A program made the translations under genes and the position numbers. Source: CAIVAT01 sp964473485 (GTDB taxonomy: Bacteria > Bacteroidota > Bacteroidia > Bacteroidales > FEN-979). From it: DNA of 64,000 bases. The notes under the pieces are model-generated. The model ran no database searches. It was not told the DNA's origin and saw nothing but the letters and a program-made list of their open reading frames with translations. The stretch is from assembly GCA_964473485.1 (NCBI GenBank), contig CAYYPH010000001.1:186001-250000 (forward strand). Reading direction: 5' to 3'. Of this stretch, positions 51,776-58,979 are shown piece after piece (the first letter of the stretch is position 1; the number at the start of each line of letters is the position of its first letter).

Positions 51776-51839
51776 AAGGGTCTTTTCAGGTAGGGTGCAC
51801 ATCAAAGTACACATGCCAGCCAGAAAAGACCCTTTTTTT
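51776..51839 (+). terminator. Rho-independent-like terminator downstream of tRNA-Arg, element-supplied
   Basis: A 12-bp perfect inverted repeat (51776-51787, AAGGGTCTTTTC, with 51823-51834) is followed by a run of seven T (51833-51839). The loop is about 35 bases and contains the string shared with the integrase promoter region (51798-51814). It lies inside the element, 6 bases beyond the tRNA CCA. Confidence 0.65.
51798..51814 (+). promoter_or_regulatory. 17-bp repeat near attL, candidate integrase arm-type site
   Basis: A 17-base string (CACATCAAAGTACACAT) is identical to 60341-60357 near the right end, in the same orientation. Sites of this type bind the N-terminal domain of tyrosine integrases. 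It is unexplained by any gene. Confidence 0.5.
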
Positions 51840-51983
51840 CTTTCCTATGAAATTCCCTGATTTTATTGGCAATTCCTTGTTTTCACCTTTCATTGCTACC
51901 TGGGGGTATTCTCGCGAATATGAGGCTTTTTTTTAGCCGATTTTGATAGAAAACCTGTCGTTTCAACCATTAACAAACTTCCC

Positions 51984-52268
51984 ATGAAAACCACTGAAAC
52001 ATTCCGGTTTCCGGCTTCAATCACCGATCCGGCGAAAATCATGGACTGCCTGACCGACGACCAGCAAAACGCCGTAAATGAGTATGTCGGGGCCGGGATC
52101 GCTGCCTATTACCGGGACATGATGAACGAACTGGACCGGCTGGAGAAAGAGCTTACCTACGCAAAGGCAACCATCAGGCAGCAACATCGGATCATTTCTG
52201 ACCTGTTGCAGCGGTTTCCGGTGGTCCATCTGGCCGGTGGTATCGACCATCAGGCCGGAATGAATTAA
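51984..52268 (+). CDS. Small hypothetical protein of the element
   Basis: 94 residues, starting MKTTETFRFPASITDPAKI. The middle (AYYRDMMNELDRLEKELTYAKATIRQQHRII) is a likely coiled coil, suggesting a small dimer. No family recognised. It is on the opposite strand to most element genes and is followed by a 180-base stretch without a gene, which has a GC-rich inverted repeat near 52290-52315 (CCTGG...CCAGG with an inner CCGG pair). Confidence 0.5.
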   Translation: MKTTETFRFPASITDPAKIMDCLTDDQQNAVNEYVGAGIAAYYRDMMNELDRLEKELTYAKATIRQQHRIISDLLQRFPVVHLAGGIDHQAGMN

Positions 52269-52449
52269 CCCGGTGCCGATCTGACCGGATGCCTGGTGGC
52301 CGGTTCGCCGGTCCAGGTGGAGGGGTGCCGGTTCACTATTGAATTTTCAAGAGTAATATTGACCGGTATTGAAAAGTAAATACCTGATAATCAGTTCTAC
52401 CAGCGTTCTACCTGGTTTCCGGGTACCTCTGCAATTATCTGTAAATTAA

Positions 52450-52650
52450 ATGGTTTCTGAAAAACGTTTGGGTCTCGGTAGGACCGCTGCAAACTGGCAG
52501 CAAATGTTTCTCCCGCTGGATGATTGCCTGGACCTGATCAACCGGCTTTCCTTTGTCGCCGGTCGGGAGGATCTGCCAGAGGATGACCGGCAGCGGTTAA
52601 TTGACCTGATCGATAATTTATGGGCTATTTACCGGGTTCTGGGAAGATGA
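52450..52650 (+). CDS. Small hypothetical protein of the element
   Basis: 66 residues (MVSEKRLGLGRTAANWQQM to LWAIYRVLGR), acidic with a helical C-terminal half. No recognisable domain. It faces convergently the lipoprotein gene at 52657, six bases away. Coding status is moderately supported by its own ATG and an uninterrupted frame in a gap between genes. Confidence 0.45.
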   Translation: MVSEKRLGLGRTAANWQQMFLPLDDCLDLINRLSFVAGREDLPEDDRQRLIDLIDNLWAIYRVLGR

Positions 52651-52656
52651 TCGTAA

Positions 52657-53274
52657 TCAATTAATCTTGTATGAGATGGAACCAGGTGCTATCCGGAATC
52701 GTTTATGCTGCAATACAATTCCTCCTTTTATCAGTTTGGTCCCTCCAGCTATCAATTCGGCTACGGAGATTATTCCAAGCACCCCCGCCGCTCCTCCAAT
52801 GATGTAGGTTGCCGTTTTGATTGTTTCTGGATCGGAGGTTGTCTGAGGTATGATAACAGCCCCAACGCCAAGAATGACAGTACCAAGTCCGCAGAAACCG
52901 GCAGCTTGAAAGTTATGACCTGCTCTCATGAATAAATCACCGGCGATTACCTCTTCTGAAAATCCAGGCTTATAAGCGTTCATGATTTTCTGGTAATCAT
53001 AAACATACTTCCATTCTTCATCCAACTCCGGACCTGACGCAACATTTGTATCAATTTTAGGAATGGTTGTTTCTCCAGACATGCTGACAAAGTAAACATC
53101 TTTATTGTCAGTAATCCTCACTGTCGTATCAGGAGGAACGGTGTAGGTGACTGTTTGATAGTCTCGCGAAATGATTTTGACCTTCAACTTTTCACCATTT
53201 TTGAAAATGATCGTCTCCTGAGAATGACAGGCCAAAACCAGGAAACAAGAGAGAATTGCAATACATGTTTTCAT
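52657..53274 (-). CDS. Lipoprotein of unknown function (cargo)
   Basis: About 205 residues. The signal has a lipobox (LSCFLVLACHSQ). It contains a small N-terminal beta-rich part (IIFKNGEKLKVKIISRDYQTVTYTV), common in Bacteroidota surface proteins, and a glycine-rich hydrophobic stretch (FCGLGTVILGVGAVII; IIGGAAGVLGIISVAELIAGG). Nothing in it is phage-like, so it may be host-altering cargo. It lies 155 bases from the TerL stop and has a TTTG plus, 20 bases later, a TAGTTTCA-like box upstream on the minus strand. Start by ATG at 53274. Confidence 0.75.
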   Translation of the reverse strand: MKTCIAILSCFLVLACHSQETIIFKNGEKLKVKIISRDYQTVTYTVPPDTTVRITDNKDVYFVSMSGETTIPKIDTNVASGPELDEEWKYVYDYQKIMNAYKPGFSEEVIAGDLFMRAGHNFQAAGFCGLGTVILGVGAVIIPQTTSDPETIKTATYIIGGAAGVLGIISVAELIAGGTKLIKGGIVLQHKRFRIAPGSISYKIN

Positions 53275-53429
53275 GTTCATTCAGGGTTGATGTGTGAAAC
53301 TATTCTGAAAGTAAAGGTATAGCAAATATTGTTTTATCGTAATTATGTCCTGACAATCTACAAACGATCTTCCCCCGGTTAAGGGTTTGTGTCACTTTGG
53401 CGGATCGTTCGTTGTAGGTCAGATTTTCG

Positions 53430-54674
53430 CTATCTACGGCCAAACATACCAGGTACCTCAATTTTGTCAATGAAATAGTACTGATCATCTTCACGGGTCC
53501 TAAATTCGCTCATACAGGCATACCGTGCCCCGTCAAAAATGTGATCATGCTTTTTCTCGGGTTCATTCAGGCGGATCCCCTGGACCACTTTGTAAGCATA
53601 ATTTTCCGCCTCCCGCCGAAAGTCAGGATCCCGGACAATATGAATCCGGTATTGCTTCATCAGGTCGATCCCGTATGTTTTCGATCCGTTGTATTTCTTG
53701 ACTGCCAGGCAAACGATCCCTTTCAGTCTGAGGTCTGCTATCATTCCCGGCTCCGCACTGTCCGCCCAGATATGGTTGTCCGGTCCCAGGTGCCGGCGGC
53801 AAACCTCCGCCAGGGTTGCCGGATCATCAGTAAACCCGTAAAAGAGTTTTTCCAGGTAAAGGTCCCGGCCACTTCGCCCGGCTTTGACAATAACGGTCGG
53901 GCTGTTGGTATGGCCGAAGTCCATCCCGTAGGCGACCTCCTCCACGTCTGCCGGAAATTCATTGATCCAGGTCACATCCGGGAAAACCAATCCCTCATGA
54001 CTTGCACGCTGTCCCAGGCCGTACACTTGCCAGCGATAAGGGTTTGCGGTCCCGTTGGCAACATTCTCCGGGATCTCCGGGTTGTAGCTTTCAATCTCCC
54101 GTACCACTGTGGCCGGTAGGTGTTTGTTATTCCGGTACGTCGAATGAGTAAACAGGCAATTTGGCCGCTTCTCAAAGGAAAACATGAAATGATCTGAGTA
54201 TTTCGGGTTCCAGTCGGCGGCAAAAACCTCCTCACATCTCATCAGGATCCCGCTGATCATGTCAAAACTTGGAATGTCCAGAGCTTCATTGATAAACGCA
54301 ATGTGAGACGGGAAACCCTCCATGCTCATCTCATCATCCAGGCCCCGAAAATAGATATTATTCCCCCAGAGGTTAAAATATGGCTTTGGATAAAGAGTAG
54401 GGGTGAAGGGTATGCCGATCACCCGGAAACACTTTTCAACCTCCTTTAACAGGAAGTCCCGGCAGTTAACCAGGCTGTCACGTAGGAAATAAATGTCTTT
54501 GGATTTGCCCCGGTTATGGTCGCAATACGTGACCACAAAATGGATAAGGTCCCAGGTTTTGGATGATCTACTGGATCCTTCATTGCAAAAAATAACCTTA
54601 TCCTGATCATTCTTATGGAGGTTGAAATATTCAACCATCTGGTAATACAGGCCGTTCGGGTCAAAGTTCATCAT
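53430..54674 (-). CDS. Phage terminase large subunit (TerL)
   Basis: 414 residues, full length for a compact TerL. The ATPase part has Walker A as GSSRSSKTW (residues 33-41) and Walker B-like FINEALDIP. The nuclease part has the RNase H-like aspartates: YGMDFGHTNSP, IWADSAEPGM and HIFDGARYAC. TerL packages phage DNA and cuts concatemers. It starts within the stop of the terS gene (four-base overlap). In a satellite, a TerS/TerL pair could redirect packaging of a helper phage. Confidence 0.9.
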   Translation of the reverse strand: MMNFDPNGLYYQMVEYFNLHKNDQDKVIFCNEGSSRSSKTWDLIHFVVTYCDHNRGKSKDIYFLRDSLVNCRDFLLKEVEKCFRVIGIPFTPTLYPKPYFNLWGNNIYFRGLDDEMSMEGFPSHIAFINEALDIPSFDMISGILMRCEEVFAADWNPKYSDHFMFSFEKRPNCLFTHSTYRNNKHLPATVVREIESYNPEIPENVANGTANPYRWQVYGLGQRASHEGLVFPDVTWINEFPADVEEVAYGMDFGHTNSPTVIVKAGRSGRDLYLEKLFYGFTDDPATLAEVCRRHLGPDNHIWADSAEPGMIADLRLKGIVCLAVKKYNGSKTYGIDLMKQYRIHIVRDPDFRREAENYAYKVVQGIRLNEPEKKHDHIFDGARYACMSEFRTREDDQYYFIDKIEVPGMFGRR

Positions 54675-55069
54675 TTCCCCAGGTTGATCTCGGTACCGTT
54701 AACCACGATGTTTATTTTCCTCTCATCAGAAACATCAAGTTTGTGTTTCTCGGCTTCATTGTAGCCCATCAGCTTTGCAATGGCTTCCAGTGACCGTTGC
54801 CGGTCACAGGTCCGCTGGTTCTCATCCCTGACAAATGTCAGGTGTTGCAGCAATATCATCTCCTTTGTGATCCCGGTCGTTTCTTCAATCTTTCCCCGTA
54901 TTCGCTGGATCTCATCGGTGATCTCAGTTTTTTTCAGCAAATTATGAGCAATGGCATACGCTGTTTTCTCGGAATACCCGGCAAGGATTGCCGCTTTCGT
55001 GGCGTTCATCCCGCACGTTAACCACTGCCTGCAAAATTCCGTTTCTTTCGGTGTTAACTTTTTTTTCAT
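54671..55069 (-). CDS. Terminase small subunit (TerS)
   Basis: 132 residues. The N-terminal DNA-binding part is characteristic: LTPKETEFCRQWLTCGMNATKAAILAGYSEKTAYAIAHNLLKK, the terminase_2-type helix-turn-helix. The middle holds a coiled-coil (IQRIRGKIEETTGITKEMI). TerS chooses the packaging site. It is coupled to TerL by overlap. It is separated by 132 bases from the ADP-ribosyltransferase-like gene upstream. Confidence 0.9.
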   Translation of the reverse strand: MKKKLTPKETEFCRQWLTCGMNATKAAILAGYSEKTAYAIAHNLLKKTEITDEIQRIRGKIEETTGITKEMILLQHLTFVRDENQRTCDRQRSLEAIAKLMGYNEAEKHKLDVSDERKINIVVNGTEINLGK

Positions 55070-55201
55070 GGCTCAAATTTCAAAACAGGGTCCCCACTTT
55101 TTTTCAAATGACCAGATACACGCCCTTTTTTCGCTGTTCAAATGTGGCGCAATGGCCTGATATGTAAGTAAATGCGGCAATGTGTTGTTAGTATGTTGGT
55201 T

Positions 55202-55804
55202 CTATGTTGCTGCCTGGTTTAGGTAGATTATTTCCCTGGTTGTTTCAGGACTGGTATAACAAACGATCTCAGATTTTGGTACGGTCAGGGTTTTGAGGAG
55301 CTTTCTTTTGCCCAGGGTGAAGCGGTCGCCAATGTCTTGCCGGTATCTGAACCATCGGGCAAACGATCTATCAAGGGTCCAGTAAATACCGAAAATTCCG
55401 CTTTCGTGTTCCTCCCTGGTCATTCCCCGGTGTATGGTCAGGGTTTCCGGGAGGTTGTGAAGGGCTGCCAGTTCATCCGGCAACATCATGTTTTCCCTGC
55501 CTGGTCTGTCATCGGTCAGCATTGACCGTATGGCATAGCGAAAAGGGTAGGATGCAGCCTGGTTGTGCAAAACGATTCTAAGGGCAGGCCAGTAAACCTC
55601 CGGTTTCAACATGGGATTGATGACCATAAAAACCGGTATAATGTTGAACGGGGTCACCTCAGAGAAACGATAAAGGAGAAACTGCTCCACGTCTCGGAGG
55701 GTGATCTCCTGCCCGGCTTCGATGATACGCCACAAAACGGAGTAATCAGGGGTAAACCCCTGTGATCTCCTGGCAAAATCTATCATCCGCCGGCTCTGTC
55801 TCAT
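55202..55804 (-). CDS. ADP-ribosyltransferase-like protein
   Basis: 200 residues. The C-terminal half matches the order of motifs in R-S-E mono-ADP-ribosyltransferases: TIHRGM (conserved Arg-Gly), GIYWTLDRSFARWF (the S-T-S analogue with W-T-L), and PETTREIIYL (the last Glu). The N-terminal half is helical. Such small ART-like proteins occur in phages and mobile elements; they may modify host proteins or RNA. It overlaps the next gene (55801) by four bases. The reading is by pattern, and the function is uncertain. Confidence 0.65.
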   Translation of the reverse strand: MRQSRRMIDFARRSQGFTPDYSVLWRIIEAGQEITLRDVEQFLLYRFSEVTPFNIIPVFMVINPMLKPEVYWPALRIVLHNQAASYPFRYAIRSMLTDDRPGRENMMLPDELAALHNLPETLTIHRGMTREEHESGIFGIYWTLDRSFARWFRYRQDIGDRFTLGKRKLLKTLTVPKSEIVCYTSPETTREIIYLNQAAT

Positions 55805-56295
55805 CGTTCAAATGGGTAAAATATCATCAGCATTCCGTCTGTCTCGCCTTCGGTCTCAGGCTCAAAGGTCCCCGATCCGGTCCGGGTGCGGATCATCTCC
55901 CCGTCCTGCACTATATCAACCGTGTACTGTCTGGGATCCTGATAAACGATTATGAACCGTTGGCCGGGTGTGATCCGGTCCGGTATGATCACATCGAACC
56001 TCAATAACAAAGGGTCTATCGGGATCGCTTCATTGTCGTAACACTGCCTGCCTGTAAACTCCATCAGGGACCGGTCAACCGGGACCACGTGGGCGGATGC
56101 CTCCCCCTTCCATACTGGCCGCCAGGCTCCCTTGCATGTCCGGGAGCGTTCCCGCCTGCCGTTGCGGAGCTTGTAAACAGTGTAATCCAAAGGGGTAACG
56201 TTGTCGAGGTGGTAACGCTGAAAGGCCAGGAAGGTAAGAAAATCCCGGTGGTTGGTGTAGGTCCTGATTAAATCGTTGTGGTTAATGCTTTCCAT
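55801..56295 (-). CDS. Hypothetical protein of the element
   Basis: 164 residues. No family recognised. The C-terminal half is beta-rich (FDVIIPDRITPGQRFIIVYQ) and the N-terminal part helical and basic. It is translationally coupled with the ART-like gene, so the two could be a pair, with this protein helping or controlling it. It ends in acidic YPFER. The 59 bases before the next gene hold nothing obvious. Confidence 0.6.
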   Translation of the reverse strand: MESINHNDLIRTYTNHRDFLTFLAFQRYHLDNVTPLDYTVYKLRNGRRERSRTCKGAWRPVWKGEASAHVVPVDRSLMEFTGRQCYDNEAIPIDPLLLRFDVIIPDRITPGQRFIIVYQDPRQYTVDIVQDGEMIRTRTGSGTFEPETEGETDGMLMIFYPFER

Positions 56296-56354
56296 GTCTG
56301 CGGGTTTTCTTGTGTGTGCGGTTATCGTTAAGGTGTTTACTCATTTGGTGGCTA

Positions 56355-57104
56355 TTACTTTTCTTCAAAAATTTTAAACATGTCGGTAACAATGAACCTT
56401 TTTATAACTTCAATTTTATAATTATACCAGAATTTTGTCGGCTTCTTCTTCACCCATTTTTGAACCGCATCAGCAACCTGAGCTTCTGTTACTCGGTTTG
56501 TAGACCTTTCTTCGTTGTTGATCGCTTTGGTTATCCTTTCTATATATTCTTTATTCCATATTGATTTTTTTTTGTCTTCTTCAATAGAAATATGAAGTGT
56601 GGCGGAAGTATCATTACTCTTTACTACTTTCCCCCCACTTTCTTTTTCATTTTTTACATTCTCTTCTTTCTTGTTTGTTGTTGGCTGCGTGTTGGCTGCG
56701 TGTTGCTCGCTTGTTATTTCAAAATTATTTGCCTGTTGCTGACTTTGATAAGTATCATAATTACAGACAGTTATACGTGTTGTTTTTAATAACCCTTCCG
56801 TGTTAATTATTGATTCATTTTTTAACAGATTTAAGAATGTCCGCACTTTCTGCACCGTCCAGCCTTTCCCAAACCTGGAAGCCCAGGTTTTTAGGCTGTT
56901 TACAGACTGTCCTCTTTTACATAATATCGTTTGGCCTCCGATCAAAACTTTTTGGTCTGTATGGTTCGCTTCCATTATGATACAACACCATGCCTGAAAA
57001 TATTTTGCATCCTTCCAAATCCAGTGTCTCATAATATCCCTGTGAAGTTTTACCCAACCGTTCCCGTTTTGTGGTTCTGTCTGATTTGCTGTATCTTTGT
57101 TCAT
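56355..57104 (-). CDS. Phage replication-initiation-like (DnaD-like) protein
   Basis: 249 residues from the ATG at 57104 (MNKDTANQTE). The N-terminal part (GWVKLHRDIMRHWIWKDAKYFQAWCCIIMEANH) matches phage replisome-organiser proteins with a winged-helix start, followed by a charged low-complexity linker (Gln/Asn/Glu/Lys) and a C-terminal domain (EAQVADAVQKWVKKKPTKFW). It probably starts element replication. A second start at 57140 is less likely. Confidence 0.7.
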   Translation of the reverse strand: MNKDTANQTEPQNGNGWVKLHRDIMRHWIWKDAKYFQAWCCIIMEANHTDQKVLIGGQTILCKRGQSVNSLKTWASRFGKGWTVQKVRTFLNLLKNESIINTEGLLKTTRITVCNYDTYQSQQQANNFEITSEQHAANTQPTTNKKEENVKNEKESGGKVVKSNDTSATLHISIEEDKKKSIWNKEYIERITKAINNEERSTNRVTEAQVADAVQKWVKKKPTKFWYNYKIEVIKRFIVTDMFKIFEEK

Positions 57105-57157
57105 TCGAATTAAGATTTTATCCCGGTGAGTGCTGGTCACACTGCCGGGATTTTTTG

Positions 57158-57577
57158 TTATCCAAATAGTCCTTGCCAGTCCTGATAAAATTCATTGAAT
57201 GATCTTGCTATCAGGTAAATTCCTCCGCTTGCCTCAATCGATTGTTGATATTCTTTTTGTGCAGCTGACTGACGGTCCCGATCTATCTTGACTTCGATCT
57301 TTACAGACTTCCCCAGGTAAATGGCGGAAATGTCTGCGGTCCCCCTGGTCCCCGTTCCTGGGATCCACTTCATGGATCCGATTACGCGACGGTAGCCCAG
57401 CACATCAGTAACGATCCGTCGTCCGCTGAATCGAATAAAATCAATAATGCACCTGGTCAGGCCGTTGGCGGTTCTGTCGCTGTATTGACGAATGACCGGA
57501 TAGGGTACATTTGGGTACCGTCGTCGGGTTTCGGCCCAGGCAAGCTCTTTGAGACGTTCAATTGCCGGGTTCTTCAT
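57158..57577 (-). CDS. VRR-NUC-like nuclease
   Basis: 139 residues. The PDDEXK-type nuclease core is visible: GTRGTADISAIYLGKSVKIEVKIDRDRQSAAQ, with the Asp, then the E-x-K (IEVKID), and the Gln after it, followed by IEASGGIYLIARSFNEF. Such small VRR-NUC nucleases are found next to phage replication genes and may act on branched DNA. It begins four bases after the stop of a small 48-residue frame and lies in one transcript with the HTH protein. Confidence 0.8.
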   Translation of the reverse strand: MKNPAIERLKELAWAETRRRYPNVPYPVIRQYSDRTANGLTRCIIDFIRFSGRRIVTDVLGYRRVIGSMKWIPGTGTRGTADISAIYLGKSVKIEVKIDRDRQSAAQKEYQQSIEASGGIYLIARSFNEFYQDWQGLFG

Positions 57578-57581
57578 TGTC

Positions 57582-57728
57582 CTAAAGATTTGGCTGCCGC
57601 CTGGTGTCCTTTTCTTTGGGTGATTTTGACCGGGGCCGGGCCATGCCTTTGCTGTAATCCCTTTCCTCCCGGATCGCTTTGTGGATAATCCTAATGGTCT
57701 CGTTGGGAGAATCCAAACATCCCCTCAT
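57582..57728 (-). CDS. Small basic protein, 48 residues
   Basis: The minus strand reads MRGCLDSPNETIRI at the start and ends KDTRRQPNL. The ATG at 57728 overlaps the TGA of the HTH gene (ATGA), and AGGAGG lies six bases before it, a strong ribosome site. The protein is very basic, with no known family. Overlap, ribosome site and clean coupling to the nuclease gene support translation. Confidence 0.65.
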   Translation of the reverse strand: MRGCLDSPNETIRIIHKAIREERDYSKGMARPRSKSPKEKDTRRQPNL

Positions 57729-58078
57729 CCTGCCCTCCTTTCATCCGGTCGAATAAGGGACTTATGGGCGGTCTCCCTGATCTCTGTCGCTGTGATCTTC
57801 CGGCCAGATTCGATCCAGGCCAGGATTTCACTTTCGAGAAAATACAACCTGTTTCCCTGTTTGCGACATGGTATCTTCCCATGCCTTGCAAGTCTGTACA
57901 TTGTTGGCAGGCTCTTTCTGGCAACTTTTGCCGCTGCCTCAATGTCTATGTGCGGTTCGCGCCTGGGGGCTTGGGCCGGGGTGACTGTTAAAAACTTATC
58001 GGCCAGTTTATCGACGCTGGTTTCAATCCTTTTAAGCCTTTCGGATAATTCTTGAAATGGGTTTGCTATTGTTTCCAT
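57725..58078 (-). CDS. Helix-turn-helix protein, excisionase-like
   Basis: 117 residues from the ATG at 58078 (METIANPFQELSERLKR). The C-terminal half is an HTH_17/MerR-like domain (IDIEAAAKVARKSLPTMYRLARHGKIPCRKQGNRLYFLESEILAWIE), as in excisionases. The N-terminal part is a coiled coil. It would bind sites such as the GGTCGG repeats beyond its start (58152-58251) and help excision or regulate the element. A -7 box is at 58103. Confidence 0.85.
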   Translation of the reverse strand: METIANPFQELSERLKRIETSVDKLADKFLTVTPAQAPRREPHIDIEAAAKVARKSLPTMYRLARHGKIPCRKQGNRLYFLESEILAWIESGRKITATEIRETAHKSLIRPDERRAG

Positions 58079-58102
58079 GATCAAAGTGTTTAAATGACCA
58101 TG

Positions 58103-58110
58103 CAAATATA
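58103..58110 (-). promoter_or_regulatory. Candidate -7 box for the HTH/nuclease operon
   Basis: The minus strand reads TATATTTG, fitting TAnnTTTG, with a leader of about 18 bases to the ATG at 58078. Confidence 0.4.
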
Positions 58111-58151
58111 CAATGGGTGATCATCGTTAGATACTGATAATCAAATGTTTA

Positions 58152-58251
58152 TTCCGACCGTAAGAAGGTCGGGTAGCAATAAAAAACGGTCGGATAAATT
58201 CAGAAATTGCCTGATTTTAAGAAAGTTAATCAGGGGTTGAAAGGTCGGGTA
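58152..58251. repeat. Iteron-like GGTCGG repeats
   Basis: Four copies of a GGTCGG core lie in the 154-base gap between two element genes: AAGGTCGGGTA at 58165-58175 and 58241-58251, ACGGTCGGATA at 58186-58196 and an inverted CGGTCGGAA at 58152-58160. The first two form a small hairpin (CCGACC with GGTCGG). They may be binding sites for the HTH or replication protein, or an origin. Confidence 0.65.
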
Positions 58252-58259
58252 AAACTTGG

Positions 58260-58979
58260 CTATATCCGTTTAAAAATCTCCTCCAGGGTTGTTAAATAAT
58301 TACTGGATTCCCCGTGCTTTGGTTTTGGTATAGATAACGGCTTGCCCTGGGGATCCACAAACCAAGCTGATACATTTTTTTTCGAGGGGCTTGTTTTGAT
58401 CATTAAAGTGAGCAATTCACGTAGCGCTGTCACATGGGGGCCGCCTTTCCTGTTTTTCAATGTCCAGATAATCATATCATTCTTTCCGGTCTCCTTGCCA
58501 GAAAACGCCTGCAGAAAGGTTTCAAATAAAGTGTTACGTGATATAAACCCACATCTGACAAGCTCATTAAACAGGTTCTCTTTCTGGTCATTGGTAAGGT
58601 CGCACGCAAACGCCTGCCTGCCTTTAAATGAACCGATAACCATGCTCTTGTACCCGTTTATTGCCTCCTGCAGTTCGCCGATGTTATCGCGGTGAACCTG
58701 TTTGTTGCTTTTAATTTCAGGGTTGAATTCCGAAATAATAAAAGCCTTTGTTGGAGGATCCCCGTAACATTCGTGTTCGGGGTGAAACCTTATTGAATCT
58801 GGCGATATCTTCCAGTTTACCAGGTCGCGAACACTATCAAATGCAAGCTGCAGCTCCTCTATAAATATGCGGTGCTCTATTCCGTGTTCATTCGCCTGGT
58901 CTCGGTAAAAATGCGCCCTTGTGGCTGGCCTGTGTAAAAAGCCCTCCAGTAGTATGGTGTCGAATTGCCATGTTTTCAT
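58260..58979 (-). CDS. Hypothetical protein of the element, coupled to the integrase
   Basis: 239 residues with no recognised family. The middle has DPPTKAFIISEFNPEIKSNKQ and a C-terminal phrase AWFVDPQGKPLSIPKPKHG. The N-terminus MKTWQFDTILLEGFLHR is helical. The ATG at 58979 overlaps the stop of the integrase gene (ATGA), so both are translated from one message. Its position next to the integrase suggests a role in recombination or control, but nothing in the sequence shows it. Confidence 0.75.
   Translation of the reverse strand: MKTWQFDTILLEGFLHRPATRAHFYRDQANEHGIEHRIFIEELQLAFDSVRDLVNWKISPDSIRFHPEHECYGDPPTKAFIISEFNPEIKSNKQVHRDNIGELQEAINGYKSMVIGSFKGRQAFACDLTNDQKENLFNELVRCGFISRNTLFETFLQAFSGKETGKNDMIIWTLKNRKGGPHVTALRELLTLMIKTSPSKKNVSAWFVDPQGKPLSIPKPKHGESSNYLTTLEEIFKRI

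Noticed and set aside
51748..51936. A 62-residue plus-strand frame overlapping the tRNA-Arg 3' end
   Set aside because: It reads through the tRNA and the terminator hairpin and has no coding support.
53300..53494. A 64-residue minus-strand frame overlapping the TerL 3' end
   Set aside because: Different frame from TerL, mostly in a non-coding gap, no ribosome site and no similarity to anything recognised.
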